Notes under the pieces: generated by a model
Told to the model about the DNA's origin: nothing
The model's database searches: none
The model's input: the letters and a program-made list of their open reading frames with translations, nothing else
Program-made: the position numbers and the translations under genes
Origin: Metridium senile
Taxonomy: Eukaryota > Cnidaria > Anthozoa > Actiniaria > Metridiidae
Length of the DNA stretch: 64,000 nt
Reading direction: 5' to 3'
Assembly: GCA_949775045.1 (NCBI GenBank)
Contig: OX459100.1
Location: 10,452,331 to 10,516,330 of the forward strand
Part shown: positions 11,190 through 26,719 of the stretch, in pieces
How positions within the stretch are numbered: the first letter of the stretch is position 1
How the letters are laid out: each line of letters begins with the position of its first letter

Positions 11190-11500
11190 GTTTTAAGTCA
11201 ACATTTTACGGTGTTACAAATTCCATTCTATTACCTATGGTTTATATCAAACACCGACGCAGCCTATACTAGTTGACTCGCTAGTTTCTATTTATATTAC
11301 CTATGGTTTATATCAAACACCGACGCAGCCTATACTAGTTGACTCACTAGTTTCCATTTATATTGCCTATCGTTTATATCAAACACCGACGCAGCCTATA
11401 CTAGTTTACTCGCTACTTCCCATTTATATTACCTATCGTTTACATCAAACACCGACGCAGCCTATACTAGTTTACTCGCTAGTTTCCATTTATCTTAACC
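11190..11500 (+). repeat. 66-bp CACCGACGCAGCC repeat array, four copies
   Basis: AACACCGACGCAGCCTATAC is repeated four times, followed by TAGTT, GACTCGCTAG or TTACTCGCTAG and TTCC. The array is preceded by TAAGTCAACATTTTACGGTG, the sequence that also leads into arrays at 37.8 and 63.7 kb. The copies are very similar, so this array is young or homogenised. Confidence 0.85.
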
Positions 11501-11742
11501 AGAACATTACTGAGCTTTAATTTGCTGCTTAATGATCGTGCGTCAATCGTGCGCCGGGTTAAACAATCTAGTGCTGGAGCTAAAATGGGACTAATCCTTA
11601 TCTGACCTTCAAACAGTGCGCTCATATTTGATCCGTCATCGTGCAATCTCAACGATATTGTTAGATCATCTCTAAGACACCAAGATATAGATGAAATCTT
11701 TGTTTGCCCTTGTACGGAGATTTCCCGAATTTCATAGGCCAT
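11479..11742 (-). CDS. Candidate coding fragment, unidentified
   Basis: A minus-strand frame of 87 codons starts MAYEIREISVQGQTK and has mixed composition, unlike the repeats around it. An internal donor-like AAG|GTCAGA lies after ...SALFEG. Its first ~13 codons and the DNA just upstream are duplicated twice more (see 11699-12025), where the frame soon stops. It may be an exon with duplicated upstream DNA, or a decayed gene piece. I do not recognise the family. Confidence 0.25.
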   Translation of the reverse strand: MAYEIREISVQGQTKISSISWCLRDDLTISLRLHDDGSNMSALFEGQIRISPILAPALDCLTRRTIDARSLSSKLKLSNVLVKINGN

Positions 11743-12025
11743 CTCGTAAAATAATCATGCTCAAACATTGATGGAAACCTTTAACTTGTAATAGCTACAC
11801 CATGCATACTTAGATTAATTCTTGGTTTAATTTGCCCTTGTACGGAGATTTCTCGAATCTCATAGGCCATCTCGTAAAATAATCATGCTCAAACATTGAT
11901 GGAAACCTTTAACTTGTAATAGCTACACCATGCATACTCAGATTAATTCTTGGTTTAATTTGCCCTTGTACGGAGATTTCTCGAATCTCATATCATAGGC
12001 CATCTCGTAAAATAATCATGTTCAA
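11699..12025. repeat. Tandem duplication, about 130-bp unit, three copies
   Basis: TTTGCCCTTGTACGGAGATT recurs at about 11700, 11830 and 11959, each followed by ATAGGCCATCTCGTAAAATA. Copies 1 and 2 continue into CATGCTCAAACATTGATGG, which is altered in copy 3. The unit overlaps the start of the candidate frame at 11479-11742. Confidence 0.8.
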
Positions 12026-12289
12026 AAATCGATGGAGCCACGCAGCTAATGAGCAAAGCCCAACTGAGTCTACATATGTTGCTCGTGCTTATGCTTATGT
12101 CGCTAGTGTGAACCATCCTTTATAGCTACACCATATTTCAGTATTGCCATTTGAACGATGATGTCATTTTACTAAATATACCAGTACCAAAATGCTTTAC
12201 CAATTTTCTTCTTATATGACGATATATAAATGCAAATGGCTTTTTAAAAACTTTAACATTCGGCTTAAAAAATGAATATAAATTTCTAA

Positions 12290-12480
12290 ATGCCACACAG
12301 AATTTACAACCAAAGAGTTTCACAATAAATGTGACACACGAAAAGACACACACACACAAAATTTAAAATTAAAGAGCCGAGTGCCACAATAAATGTGACA
12401 CACGAGAAGACACGCACACGCAAAATTTAGAACTAAAGAGTGCCACAATGAATGTGACACACAAGACAATAGTTTTCACA
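12290..12480. repeat. Short tandem repeat, about 60-bp unit, three copies
   Basis: CACAATAAATGTGACACACG and similar, followed by AAGACACGCACACGCAAAAT, are repeated three times with small changes. No coding sense is seen. Confidence 0.7.
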
Positions 12481-12639
12481 ATAATATGAATAGTTGTTTC
12501 AATGTACAGTATAAATAATGAATCTAAATGTCATAGAATCCCGGGGTAGGATATATAGGGATATATAGGGGTAGTTTTATATAGGAATGTGCAACCAAAG
12601 GTCTAAAAACCTGAACTTATTAAAGACACTTGATTGTTT

Positions 12640-12960
12640 CCTGTCTAAGACACATAAACACAAAAAAAAATCTGGATACCCATAATTCCTTTGTGACTTG
12701 GAATGACCTAGCGCCTTGGACAACTTTTTTGAAAAAGGTGTATGCCCATAATTCCTTTCTGACTTGGAATGACCTATTCTCTTCGACAACCTTTTTGAAA
12801 TAGTTGTAGGCCTATAATTCCTTTCTGTCTTGGAATGACCTATCCTCTTCGACAACCTTTTTGAAAAATGTGTATGTCCATAATTCCTTTTCGTCTTAGA
12901 ACAACTTATCATCTTGGCAGCCTTTTTGAAATAGATGTATGCCTATAAATCCTTTTCGTT
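12640..12960 (-). repeat. 66-bp tandem repeat with open minus-strand frame
   Basis: About five copies carry CCTTTCTGACTTGGAATGAC and CAACCTTTTTGAAA. On the minus strand the unit is read as 22-aa blocks of the kind GHSKSERNYGHTPFSKKLSK. The open frame persists because the unit is a multiple of three. I see no signal peptide or cleavage sites and do not call a gene. Confidence 0.7.
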
Positions 12961-13004
12961 TAAAAAGAAAATATCTATCTATCTTTTGATGTGTTCGCGA
13001 GATT

Positions 13005-13053
13005 TGTGGGTTGCCTGTGGTATCATATTTACATTTACCGCAGGCAACCCACA
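13005..13053. other. 18-bp hairpin
   Basis: TGTGGGTTGCCTGTGGTA at 13005-13022 pairs with TACCGCAGGCAACCCACA at 13036-13053, with one mismatch and a 13-base loop. It stands in unique-looking DNA. It could be a small foldback repeat or an RNA hairpin; the stem is short for a microRNA precursor. Confidence 0.6.
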
Positions 13054-13644
13054 CGAATATACTCATTCAAATGGTACATGGGATTCCTGTGTTGCAACTT
13101 TCAAATAACTTTTTCCTTATTTTCGAATCTAAATTTCTCGGTGAAACTGGCTTCAAAACAAACGAAAATAAACTATACAAGAGCACAGAGTAATGTCAAG
13201 ATAAGCCTTTCGTTAAATTAAAACAAAATGCGCGCATAAGTGCGAAATATGAGCTAGAATTGTACAACCTTTTTAAATCTTAAAAGATTACTAACCTTGA
13301 AGGAGCCACGCGAAATGAACAAACTTATTCGGCCTTTAAACTTCCAACGCAAACGATAACAAGCGGTTTATTGCGGTCATTCCTTTCAACTGTATTTACG
13401 GGGCTTTTTTCTCGTTGTTTTATACATGTAAAAGGTACTTTAACGCTTCTCTGTGGCGTGGTGAATGATGAAGCCGAAGATAGATGAATACTAATACAAT
13501 GAACTGGTGTTAGGAGCTAATTAGTTCTTACCAACGTGTTATAGGTATGCGGGCTTCCTGTGGTATCGAGGAAAAAGATAACCGCTTGAAGCAGCTCAAC
13601 TTGAATGAAAGAAACAAAAAAGAAAAAAAAAAGAAAAAAATTAA
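13054..13644. other. Unassigned intergenic stretch
   Basis: No coding frame is supportable. Nothing repetitive is obvious up to the GGAA tract at 13645. Confidence 0.5.
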
Positions 13645-13684
13645 AGAAGGAAGGAAGGAAGGAAGGAAGGAAGGAAGGAAGGAA
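13645..13684. repeat. (GGAA)n microsatellite
   Basis: About ten perfect GGAA units follow an A-rich stretch. It lies downstream of the MYND gene. Confidence 0.95.
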
Positions 13685-13754
13685 ATGAGGTAGGAATATT
13701 TCAGAACTTAGAAAAATAGCCAGTAAAAACTACAAGATAAATGTATGTATTCTA

Positions 13755-13760
13755 TTTATT
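13755..13760 (-). terminator. Candidate polyadenylation signal of the MYND gene
   Basis: AATAAA is read on the minus strand about 205 bp past the stop codon at 13964. It is the nearest canonical signal I found downstream of that gene. Confidence 0.5.
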
Positions 13761-13963
13761 TTATTTTTAAACTGAACTAATGAAAAGGAAAATGAATACC
13801 AGATTATATAGTCTACTGATAAAAAAAGCAATTTCTTATATATAATGTGCGTTCTGATATACTGAATAAGAAAAGGAACAACAATATATCAACCGAATAC
13901 AACTCAAAGTTTTCACGGTTTAAAAAGTTTTTTTCTTCACTAAATTATATCTAATCCTATTCT

Positions 13964-17845
<3,882 letters not shown>

Positions 17846-18130
17846 TTCTACGTGCGGGTGTGGATGCTCGAAGATTTTATCGACAAATGGCAGTTTGGTC
17901 CATTGTTGCGTCTTTTGTGATCACGTGCCACGCGCGTTCCAAATGAGCGCGCGCGCGGATTCTTTGTAATGCATGTTGCGTCGTTGTGACGTGTCACGCA
18001 CAATGATGCATTGTTTTGTCACGCGTGTTGTGCACTAAACACGCGCGCGCTTTTATGATTACCTATCACGTTTAGTTTTTTACGCGCGCTATCAGCTACG
18101 AGCGCGCAATGATTTCATGTCATGGAGTCT
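17846..18130 (-). promoter_or_regulatory. CpG-rich region upstream of the MYND gene
   Basis: The 5' flank has several GCGCGCGC runs (about 17948-17958 and 18041-18050), ACGCGCG and TGACGTGTCACG (about 17986-17997), which is CRE/E-box-like. This CpG density stands out against AT-rich surroundings and fits a promoter. The transcription start is not visible. Confidence 0.4.
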
Positions 18131-18469
18131 ACAAGTTCCGTACTCGCATTTTAAATAACACAGGTAGCCCAGCGTTGTACAGAGCTATCTAAATCTATCC
18201 AACGTCTATTTTTGCTGAGGTCAAACTACCATGGCAAATGAGAGAACAACACATCAAACAAACCTTAACTCATGTATGATTCTGGAGAGAAAAAACTCAA
18301 CTGACATGATACTGAGAAAAATCCTTGTAGCAACTGATAGAGCAATACATCAAACAAACTCAACACACATGAAACTGTGAAAAACTCGGCCTTGTGGCAA
18401 GGGATAGAACAATACATTTAACAAACTCCTCATTCTATGATTCACTCTGGCCTGCCTAGATAAGTTTAC

Positions 18470-18765
18470 TGCTTGCAGGCCAGTGGAGTATCATAAAACT
18501 AAAAAAAATGTAATGCATAAAGAAGAGATGGGACTCTAAGCTTGCTCACAGCGGTGAAGGGCCACTGTTAGTTTAAAAAATTGCAGGCCAGTGGAGTATC
18601 ATAAAACTAAAAAAATGTAATGCATAAAGAAGAGATGGGACTCTAAGCTTGCTCACAGCGGTGAAGGGCCACTGTTAGTTTAAAAAATTGCAGGACAATG
18701 GAGTCTCGTAACACTAAAACTTTTAATGAACGAATAGCTGGGACTCTAAGCTTGCTCCGTATCAG
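18470..18765. repeat. Tandem repeat, about 108-bp unit, three copies
   Basis: GCAGGCCAGTGGAGTATCAT followed by GGGACTCTAAGCTTGCTC is present twice almost identically and a third time diverged. The first two copies differ by very few bases. Confidence 0.8.
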
Positions 18766-19299
18766 AAATACCGTATGCAATCTTGAAAACAATGCCATTA
18801 ACATATATGGTATTGTAGGTGAGAAGTAACAAAATACTTTTTCAAAATATTTAACAAAATATATCTATTTTTTTTAACATGTTGAGATTGCAACAGAACA
18901 ATAGGCATATCTTTGATACTTGCAGCGGTGTGAGGCCACCTATCTAGGACATATATTAGCCCCGGCTCCTTTAACCCCACATTACTGATCATTTGACTTT
19001 TTTCACTGTCGCCAACAGGTGGACGTTGAATTATAAACACATTAACTTTATCAGAACAGAGTTGAAAAGACTTAAAATTCCATGTAAATTGTGATCGAAT
19101 TAAAGAACTATCACACATTTGGTAAGGACATCTGTAATCTATTATCGCAATTAAATACTAGGGGATATATAACATAATAGCTTTGCGCCTTTGTTCGAGT
19201 TTCGCTTGTTCTGGTCATAAGACTTAAATGTGGAAAATAGTTTCCGAAATTGAAAGGTTTGAAGCACGTACCACAAAAGCGAAAGAGTATATCAATTAT

Positions 19300-19950
19300 A
19301 ATTGATAATTGCTACTGTAGTGGAATAGAGAGCAAACACTATATCCCTGAAATAGAATTGATACTGTGAAATAGAGAGCAAACACTATATCCCTGAAATA
19401 GAATTGATACAGTGGAATAGTATATCCATGAAAATAAAATTGCTACAGGAATAGAGAGCAAACACTATATCCATGAAATAGAATCAAATTGCTATTTTGG
19501 AATAGAGCGCAAACACTACATCCATGAAATAGAATCAAATTGCTATTTTGTAATAAAGCGCAAACACTATATCCATGAAATAAAATTGATACTGTGGAAT
19601 AGAGCGCAAACACTATATCCATGAAATAGAATCAAATTGCTATTTTGGAATAGAGCGCAAACACTACATCCATGAAATAGAATCAAATTGCTACTGTGGC
19701 ATAGAGCGCAAACACTATGTCAATGAAATAGAATCAAATTGCTACCGTGTAACAGAGCGCAAAAATTATATCCATGAAACAAATGATAAAATTGCTACTG
19801 GAATAAAGAGCAAACACTATATCCATGAAAAAGAATCAACTTGATTACGTACTTTGAAATAGAGCGACTTTGATCCACGAAATCAAATAAACCACGAACA
19901 CTATTTGAAAATGTCAAATTGCTACTCTGGACTAGAGCGCAAACACAACT
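19300..19950. repeat. Array of the ~52-bp GCAAACACTATATCC family
   Basis: About eleven copies carry GAATAGAGCGCAAACACTAT, ATCCATGAAATAGAATC and TTGCTACTGTGG. Lengths vary between copies. The same family reappears inside the JmjC gene at 50550-51020. Confidence 0.85.
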
Positions 19951-21584
19951 AGTTAAGTTAATTTCCCAATGTTCTGATTGTAATTCATGCTGTTAGGTTG
20001 TTTATCCTGTAAGTGATCGTGGTGGCTAACCAGCAAGGCGTGACAGTCATTGTATACAATGAAAAACCAAATGGCTCCCAATAATATTGACATATTCTTC
20101 GTGCAAACTTCCCTTAGTTTTGAAACATACAAAGAACACAGACTTAAAATACACAAATAAACACTTATGCCTGCAATAAAAGCGATATTATATAGCAAAG
20201 ACCATTTCAACACAAGACAACGCACAGAGGCGAGGAGGACGCCATTTTGTCGAGGCTTCGTGTCTTCGTGGTCAAACTACGTTGAATTTTAGGCGTTCTC
20301 GCTGGTATTATGTTCTCGCTGCAACACTTTCCATAAAACTCACTGTTTGAGTTCTTCGTTTCGCGAAACTGCGATGGATTTGAGAGTTTTAGGAGTTGTG
20401 TATATCATCTTGGAACGCTCGCCCTAAATCCAGTGGCCGTCAATTATATACTGAAATCGCAAGAAACTGCAAAGGTATTTAGCATTTGAGACAGTTGGAT
20501 TTCAATCGTCGTTCATAACACTCTTTTATATCTTTAATTATTGGTATCGATGTTTAGTTTTTAAGGCGTGAAGCTTTAACGAATACAACTATAACAACTA
20601 TTATTATATATATTTAAGTATAATTCGCGCAAAACCGCGCAAGACATGGATGCATGACAAAGCTATATGTGCCATGCTTGTGCTCGGGATGGATTTTTGT
20701 AACACTGAAATTGTGTATCGGAACAGATCGTGTTGGAGTTTGGACACTTAATGACATCTGGATTGATTTCTGCAGAGATCGATCAATGTGCATTTTGGAT
20801 CGCAAGAAATTGCTTGAATTATTTTCACTAAAACTGTGAAAAAAGGCGATTTTCTGATTTAATGGAAAACATTTATTGACTTCTGGGGAACCTTTTGCAA
20901 TGGATTTCAGCGTTTTTGGATCTGAAAGAGAATGTTATGGATTGGTCCTTCAGGAATTTTACATGCAAATGGCAAAGTTCAGTTGCCTTAATTTATTGAA
21001 TCATTTAGTTATCGTGTTCAGTCTTCATTTGGCGAAACTGCTATTATGAGATCTGATGACTTTAGCGTTTGTAAAACCAGTAAAAAGATGTTTGAAAGTG
21101 CCCTCACTAAACCAATGAAACAAACAGTGCTAATACATAAGCATAGTGCCAACTAAATACTGATGAAACAAAGGAATAGATATGCAAGGTAAGGTGAGGT
21201 AATAAAAGCAAATCAAAAACAGGCGAAACTACAAGTACAAGTCTATCGCAGTCCATCGCTTGCGAAACTGGCTATGTGGCACTGAAAGATGAAAGCTCAA
21301 GTTTCTTTGATGTTCAACGTTGATATCAACGTTGTTATTAACGAAACTAGGAAAGGAAATGAAAAGGAAATGACGAAAGAGTAAGCTGTTTCGAACCATC
21401 TGAACTTGGAAAATGCCGAACTTTCATCTTTACAAAGGTCAGTGTGGGATGATAGCCGGGTCGATTGTAATGTGGACTTGAGTCTGCACACTGAACATAT
21501 CAGAAAAACAAGAAATATGGAAAACTTACTTACAAAATTACTTATTTACGTACTTGCATGCTCATTATACTTACATGAATACTT
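19951..21584. other. Unassigned intergenic stretch
   Basis: No gene is supportable. Short frames at 19953-20225 and 20654-20839 lack start context, conserved motifs and splice sites. A GCCATTTTG with CpGs near 20241 is weakly promoter-like. Confidence 0.5.
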
Positions 21585-21717
21585 AGAGTGGTTTTCATTA
21601 ACCCGTGCATGAAACACTATTTAGTGTATTACTCTTTAATACACTCTAATTCCATTGTGTTCTTTTGTTGTTATTTGACTATAACACTTTGTTTCACGGA
21701 TTCATAAAAACCACTCT
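21585..21717. mobile_element. 133-bp MITE with AGAGTGGTTTT ends
   Basis: Terminal inverted repeats AGAGTGGTTTTCATTAACCC and (reverse) AGAGTGGTTTTTATGAATCC bound a core with TAATACACT and TTCTTTTGTTGTTATTTGAC. ACTT flanks both sides (21581-21584 and 21718-21721), perhaps a target duplication, though ACTT repeats follow. Related copies cluster at 36711-37188. Confidence 0.7.
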
Positions 21718-22638
21718 ACTTGATTACTTACTTACTTACTTGCTTACTTACTAATTGCTTACTTACTTGCTTACTTACTTAGTAAACTCTCACAATGCAT
21801 AGCGAGCTCACAATGTTAGCTTTTAAAACATTCTGTACACTGAAATCTGTGCACCTTTTAGACTTCAACTAAAGTTTTTACATTTTATTCATCCGCACAC
21901 GTAAATTATAATTACAAGAATAATACATTGGATTAAAGTTCAAATAATAATTCAATTAATTCATAAAATAGTGTTAGTCTTAGGTGTGTGTGACTGTCGA
22001 AATAGTTGAAACTTTCGCGTCGATAGCCTTGCAACCACCTTCTAGATCTCTACCTCGTGGAAAGGGCAGCAAACAGAGTTTAAGGGAGAGCACAGTTGTT
22101 ATTGCGCAGATTCGATTTTCTCAAGTTTATTTTTGAACTAGATATGTGTTGTGAGATTCAATAAAGTTAAATGTGTTTTGACAAAAAATTGTTTGATAAC
22201 AAGCTACATTGCAGCAAGTGCAGAAAGATGGATTAAATTCATTATCTTTTGGCAAATGATAAATAGACATAATAGTTTCTGAATGACACTACACGACCAC
22301 CCAATGGAAAGAGAAACAACAATTTAAACTGTGAAAAGATATGTTGCTTTGATGGTAAATTTGTTTTTTTCTGTGACTGTCAAATTGTTGAAAAGTCAGT
22401 TGCCTTAGAATGACAAAGACCACCCATTCTAATCAAAGAATCGGAGATAAAAAGATTAACTTTTAGAAGTTTTATATTTGTATTTCTGTGACCGAAATAT
22501 CTTCGAAAAGTGAAGAATTTTAGAATGACACATTTCAAAAGTAGGGACCATCCCAAAAATTCAACTCTAAGCTTCAAGATTTTCTTTTATAGTTTATTAA
22601 TCCCAAACCGGACCTCGAAGCGATCATATGCAATTCAA

Positions 22639-22668
22639 TGACGTCATTGGCTCAACTCCGTGACGTCA
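22639..22668. promoter_or_regulatory. Two consensus CRE sites
   Basis: TGACGTCA occurs at 22639-22646 and 22661-22668, 22 bp apart (about two helical turns). ATTGG, an inverted CCAAT, directly follows the first, and CATGGCGG, YY1-like, follows the second at about 22677. No gene that it might serve is seen nearby. Confidence 0.4.
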
Positions 22669-22699
22669 CAACTGTCATGGCGGATTGCTATTGTTCGTT

Positions 22700-23689
22700 T
22701 TGTGATCTGCAGCGTACCTTTCGCTGAGACACTTCAGCAGTTGTTAGTTCTAAGGGATTAGGAAATTGAGTATACAGATTAAACTAAACATGAGGCGACT
22801 TGTTCAGCTCGTGAATTAGCGATTTAGGGATGATCCCTCAACAAATAGCTTTGAGTAAATAGGTAAAAATAGCCTAGATATTCAAAATAGATAAATCCAA
22901 GATGGCCGACATGACATCACGTGTCACATCACCATTAAAAAAATACAAAGGCATGCAAAACTTGCTAAAAAGGAAATAATTTTAAAAGGAGAAATAAAAA
23001 TATCAAATTAGGAATCATTTTTGTATAAATAGATGTAAGTAATGAAGCAGAAAAATAGCTTTGAAAATGAAGCTCGAAAAATTCAAAATGGCCATTGCGG
23101 ACGCTACAACACCTCATCCACATCAAATAAGAAAACAACATGCAAAATTGAAAACGATTAAACAATTAAAGTCGGTACAACCAAAAAGCAGATATGTTTG
23201 GTTAATTCTCCAACATTAAAATTGAGCAAAAACCAGTATTTTAATATATCAAAAACTAGTTTTTATTGTTAATGTAAAGATGGCGGAAACTCCCAGACAC
23301 TACAAACAGAAGCTGCATGGAAACGCGAAACACGTGAAATAACTTGAGCTACAAACCCGCAGAACACAGTACACGACCTCTCAATTCCTAAGCAGTTAGA
23401 TCATTGCGAGCAGTACGTTTGAGAGATAAGGACGACAAGTTCTTTGTTGCAGCTTGATTGTTATCAAGATGACACACGTCATTCCGGGAGAACTTTAGCG
23501 ATAAAATGACTGCATTTAGACCGTTAACACTGTCTTTAATCGCATCGGTATTCTATTTATAACCAAAAGGAATTTAACAAAGAAATAGTCAAGAGGTTTT
23601 GGAAGTGAATACTCAACAAAATCGTTTGTAAAAAGATAGCAATTAGACTTATAAAAAAGAGTATATAAAAGAGAATGTTACTTGGTGTA
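22700..23689. other. Unassigned AT-rich stretch
   Basis: Nothing supportable is seen. Several AAGATGGC motifs are scattered here (for example near 22900 and 23279). Confidence 0.5.
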
Positions 23690-24080
23690 CAAATGGTGTG
23701 TTATTTACTGTAAAAATTGTAACTTACACATCGTAAAAAAGAGTGTTACTTACCATAAAAATGATAACTTATGCACCGTATAAAAAGAGAGTATTACTTG
23801 CTGAAAAAATGGTAACTTATACATCGTATAAAAAGAGAGTATTACTTGCTGAAAAAATGGTAACTTATACACCGTATAAAAAGAGAGTATTACTTGCTGA
23901 AAAAATGATAACTTATACACCGTATAAAAAGAGAGTATTACTTGCTGAAAAAATGGTAACTTATACACCGTACAAAAAGAGAGTATTATACTTGCTGAAA
24001 AAATGGTAACTTATACACCGTAAAAAAGAGTGTTGCTTACTGTACTGAAAAATGGTAACTTATACACTGTACATGCCGAT
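23690..24080 (+). repeat. 48-bp GTAACTTATACACCGTA repeat array
   Basis: About eight units carry GAGAGTGTTACTTACTG or GAGAGTATTACTTGCTG, AAAAATGGTAACTTATAC and ACCGTA. The unit contains GTTAC...GTAAC, so each copy can fold. Central copies are nearly identical and give a spurious 88-codon frame. Confidence 0.9.
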
Positions 24081-24295
24081 GTTTTGACGTTAATCCTTCA
24101 TTGGAGTAAACAAGAATAAAAAAGTTAAGAGTTTCAAGGCTCTTCAACATAAAATGTTCTTCTTTTTTTTGTCAAAGAAAAATATTAAGTTGCAAAAGAT
24201 CATTATCAGGCCAGTGCGAATGTGATTTGTAAAGTGTATTTTCATTTCAAATACTTTATCTTCAAACTGCTTACATTACAGTATCTTTTACTGAG

Positions 24296-24880
24296 TGTTT
24301 TTATTCACCGTTCAAATCTGTTTTTCAACAATAATCACTATTGTTTACTGCACTGTGTTCAATTTTTTTATCTTTGAACTTCTCAGCCGGGCTTCTCAGT
24401 CACTTTATATATATTGCATCATTATATTTCACTTTCAAATCTGTTTTTCAACAATAATCTCTATTGCTTACTGCACTGTGTTCAATTTTTTCATCTTTGA
24501 ACTTCTCAGCCGGGCTTCTCAGTCACTTTATATATATTGCATCATTATATTTCACTTTCAAATCTGTTTTTCAACAATAATCACTATTGCTTACTGCACT
24601 GTGTTCAATTTTTTCATCTTTGAACTTCTCAGCCGGGCTTCTCAGCCACATTATATATATTGCATCTTTATATTTCTCTTTCAAATCTGTTTTTCAACAA
24701 TAATCTCTATTGCTAACTGCACTGTGTTCAATTTTTTCATCTTTGGACTTCTCAGCCGGGCTTCTCAGCCACATTATATATATTGCATCTTTATATTTCA
24801 CTTTCAAATCTGTTTTTCAATAATAATCTCTATTAACTGCACTGTGTTGCGAATTTTGTCAACTTTGATCATGAACTCCT
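24296..24880 (+). repeat. 123-bp tandem repeat, five copies
   Basis: Each unit carries TTCAAATCTGTTTTTCAACA, TGCACTGTGTTCAATTTTTT and CTTCTCAGCCGGGCTTCTCA. A 198-codon frame survives because the unit is divisible by three. The translation is hydrophobic and repetitive, and I do not call it a gene. Confidence 0.85.
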
Positions 24881-25262
24881 CAGACACATAATATGTACTG
24901 TATTTGACTTTCTAATCTGTTTTACCAAAATAATCTCAGTTTAATAAGTTCCAAGTATTAAAAATACGAGAATATTTGTTTAGTTATAGGTGTTATAAGT
25001 AATTGTTGTTGTGTTGTATGTTAATTAACCTGCCTATATGTATGTAAGTATGTATGTTTGTAGCTGGAAAATTCAATAAAAAAAAACTGAAAAAAAAATT
25101 AAATTCAATCTGACTGAGCAAACTTTTCCCCATTTTCTCCCATTTTCTCCCATTTTTAATTTTGTTTTGCTACAAAAATATGCGCGTCAATCGAGTGCCA
25201 AATTTCTCCAGATTTCTCAGTGTTGTTTGGAGGTATTTGACTTAATTGAGGACTTCCTAAAC

Positions 25263-25395
25263 CTGTCGGCTGCCAAATGTGTTGATGTACAAGCCATTAG
25301 AGATTACTCCGGGTGATCTTCCAAGCCCATCAACAATTCCTCGTCCAATTAACCTTTTGAACACCTCCCCAAGTATACTTAACGCTTTGAGAGAT
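25263..25395 (-). CDS. Orphan candidate exon
   Basis: On the minus strand a clean acceptor (TTTGTTTCACAG) and a donor (CAG|GTTTAG) bound 133 nt with one open frame of 44 codons. It reads SLKALSILGEVFKRLIGRGI, then VDGLGRSPGVISNGLYINTF. The composition is mixed and protein-like, unlike flanking simple DNA. I do not recognise the family, and no partner exon was found within a few kb. It may belong to a long minus-strand gene or be a relic. Confidence 0.4.
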
Positions 25396-25849
25396 CTGTG
25401 AAACAAAGAAATGATGCTAGTCATTTAACTGAACGAGTTCAATTTACCGAGACGCGACATGTGTGACCTCTCGATGTTTTTCTTCCCATGGAGAGTTGTA
25501 CAGCTTGTTGTCATCACGTTTGAAGACAAAAGTTTGCTGTTTCGAGTCCGATATCCTATTTTTGCAGTACGCCCACCCAGTAGGCCTTATCATGTTGGCG
25601 GAATGAACGTGTGGCGAGCTAAATTGCCCATATATCCGCCTATTTGCACGCCGACACAGTTTACAAACGATACCATCTCTCTTTGTAGACCCTCACTCCT
25701 ATCCCCGTTGAAAAACGTCTAAACATTCCTGAAGGAAATGATGATGAATTAGTGGTTTTGAGAGATTAGAATACGCGATAAATTGTACATGATAGTATAT
25801 AGTTTTACAAGAGAAATGAACGATAGGAATTGACTGAGAAAAATGGAAA

Positions 25850-26390
25850 AATGGAAATAGGGTTAGGGTTAGCCGAGGTTGACTTGTATTCGAGGAAGCA
25901 AGTTTATTAAGCTGAGATAAACCGATTGAAATTGATTGGGATAAAAACTGTTTTAAAGAAAATAGATTTGTTGGCGAGGTTGGCGAGGTTGGCGAGGTTG
26001 GGAGGTTTTGAAATAAAGGGTAGTAACTCACTGGGAAAAGTCAAGTTTAAAAAGAAATGTGTTTGAGATAAACGATAGTAATTGAGTGGAAGACACTTTC
26101 AAGGGAAATAGATTTGTGCTCGAGATAGCGAGGGTTTGAGATAAACGATAGTAATTGACTGGAAGAAAGTTCCAAGGGAAATGGGTTTGCGCTAGGCTAG
26201 AAACAGTTTCAAGGGAAATGGGTTAGTGTAGTGCGAAATACCGAGGGTTTGAGAAAAACGATAGTAATTGACTGGAGGAAAGTACCAAGGGAAATGGGTT
26301 AGTGTAGTTCGAAATACCGAGGCTTTGAGATAAACGATAGTAATTGACTGGAAGAAAGTTTCAAGGGTTTGAGATAAACGGAAAACCTTC
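25850..26390. repeat. Degenerate tandem repeat (AAACGATAGTAATTGA)
   Basis: About five diverged copies carry GAGATAAACGATAGTAATTG, ACTGGAAGAAAGT and AAGGGAAATGGGTTAGTG. A short GGTTAGGGTTAG at 25861 is part of this stretch and is too short to be a telomere relic. Confidence 0.6.
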
Positions 26391-26719
26391 CCAGGAAAGC
26401 GTGGGCTTCAAAATAGCGGGGTTCAAAATACAGCGGGGTTCCCCTTAACAGCTCTCTAATGAGGGGCACTTACAGTTAAGCCAATCTGTTTCAATGAGTT
26501 TAATGTAAAGGGAGAAGACATATACCTTCTAAAGGAAAGCCAAATCTGTTTGCTCACTCGAACATCTGAAAACTGTATAAACAAAGTCGAGAGAACTGCT
26601 TGTGGGGGTCGGAACTTCATTTGCGAGACATGCAGGAAATCTGCACTGGATAAAAACAATTACAGTTAAAGTGGTAACTAATGACACCTAGATAAACTTA
26701 CTGACATTGTGGCCGGGAC

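Noticed and set aside
24295..24891. 198-codon hydrophobic frame resembling a membrane protein
   Set aside because: It is a 123-bp tandem repeat; unit length divisible by three keeps the frame open, and copies vary like non-coding DNA.
25861..25875. Telomere-like GGTTAGGGTTAG
   Set aside because: Only two TTAGGG units inside a local degenerate repeat.
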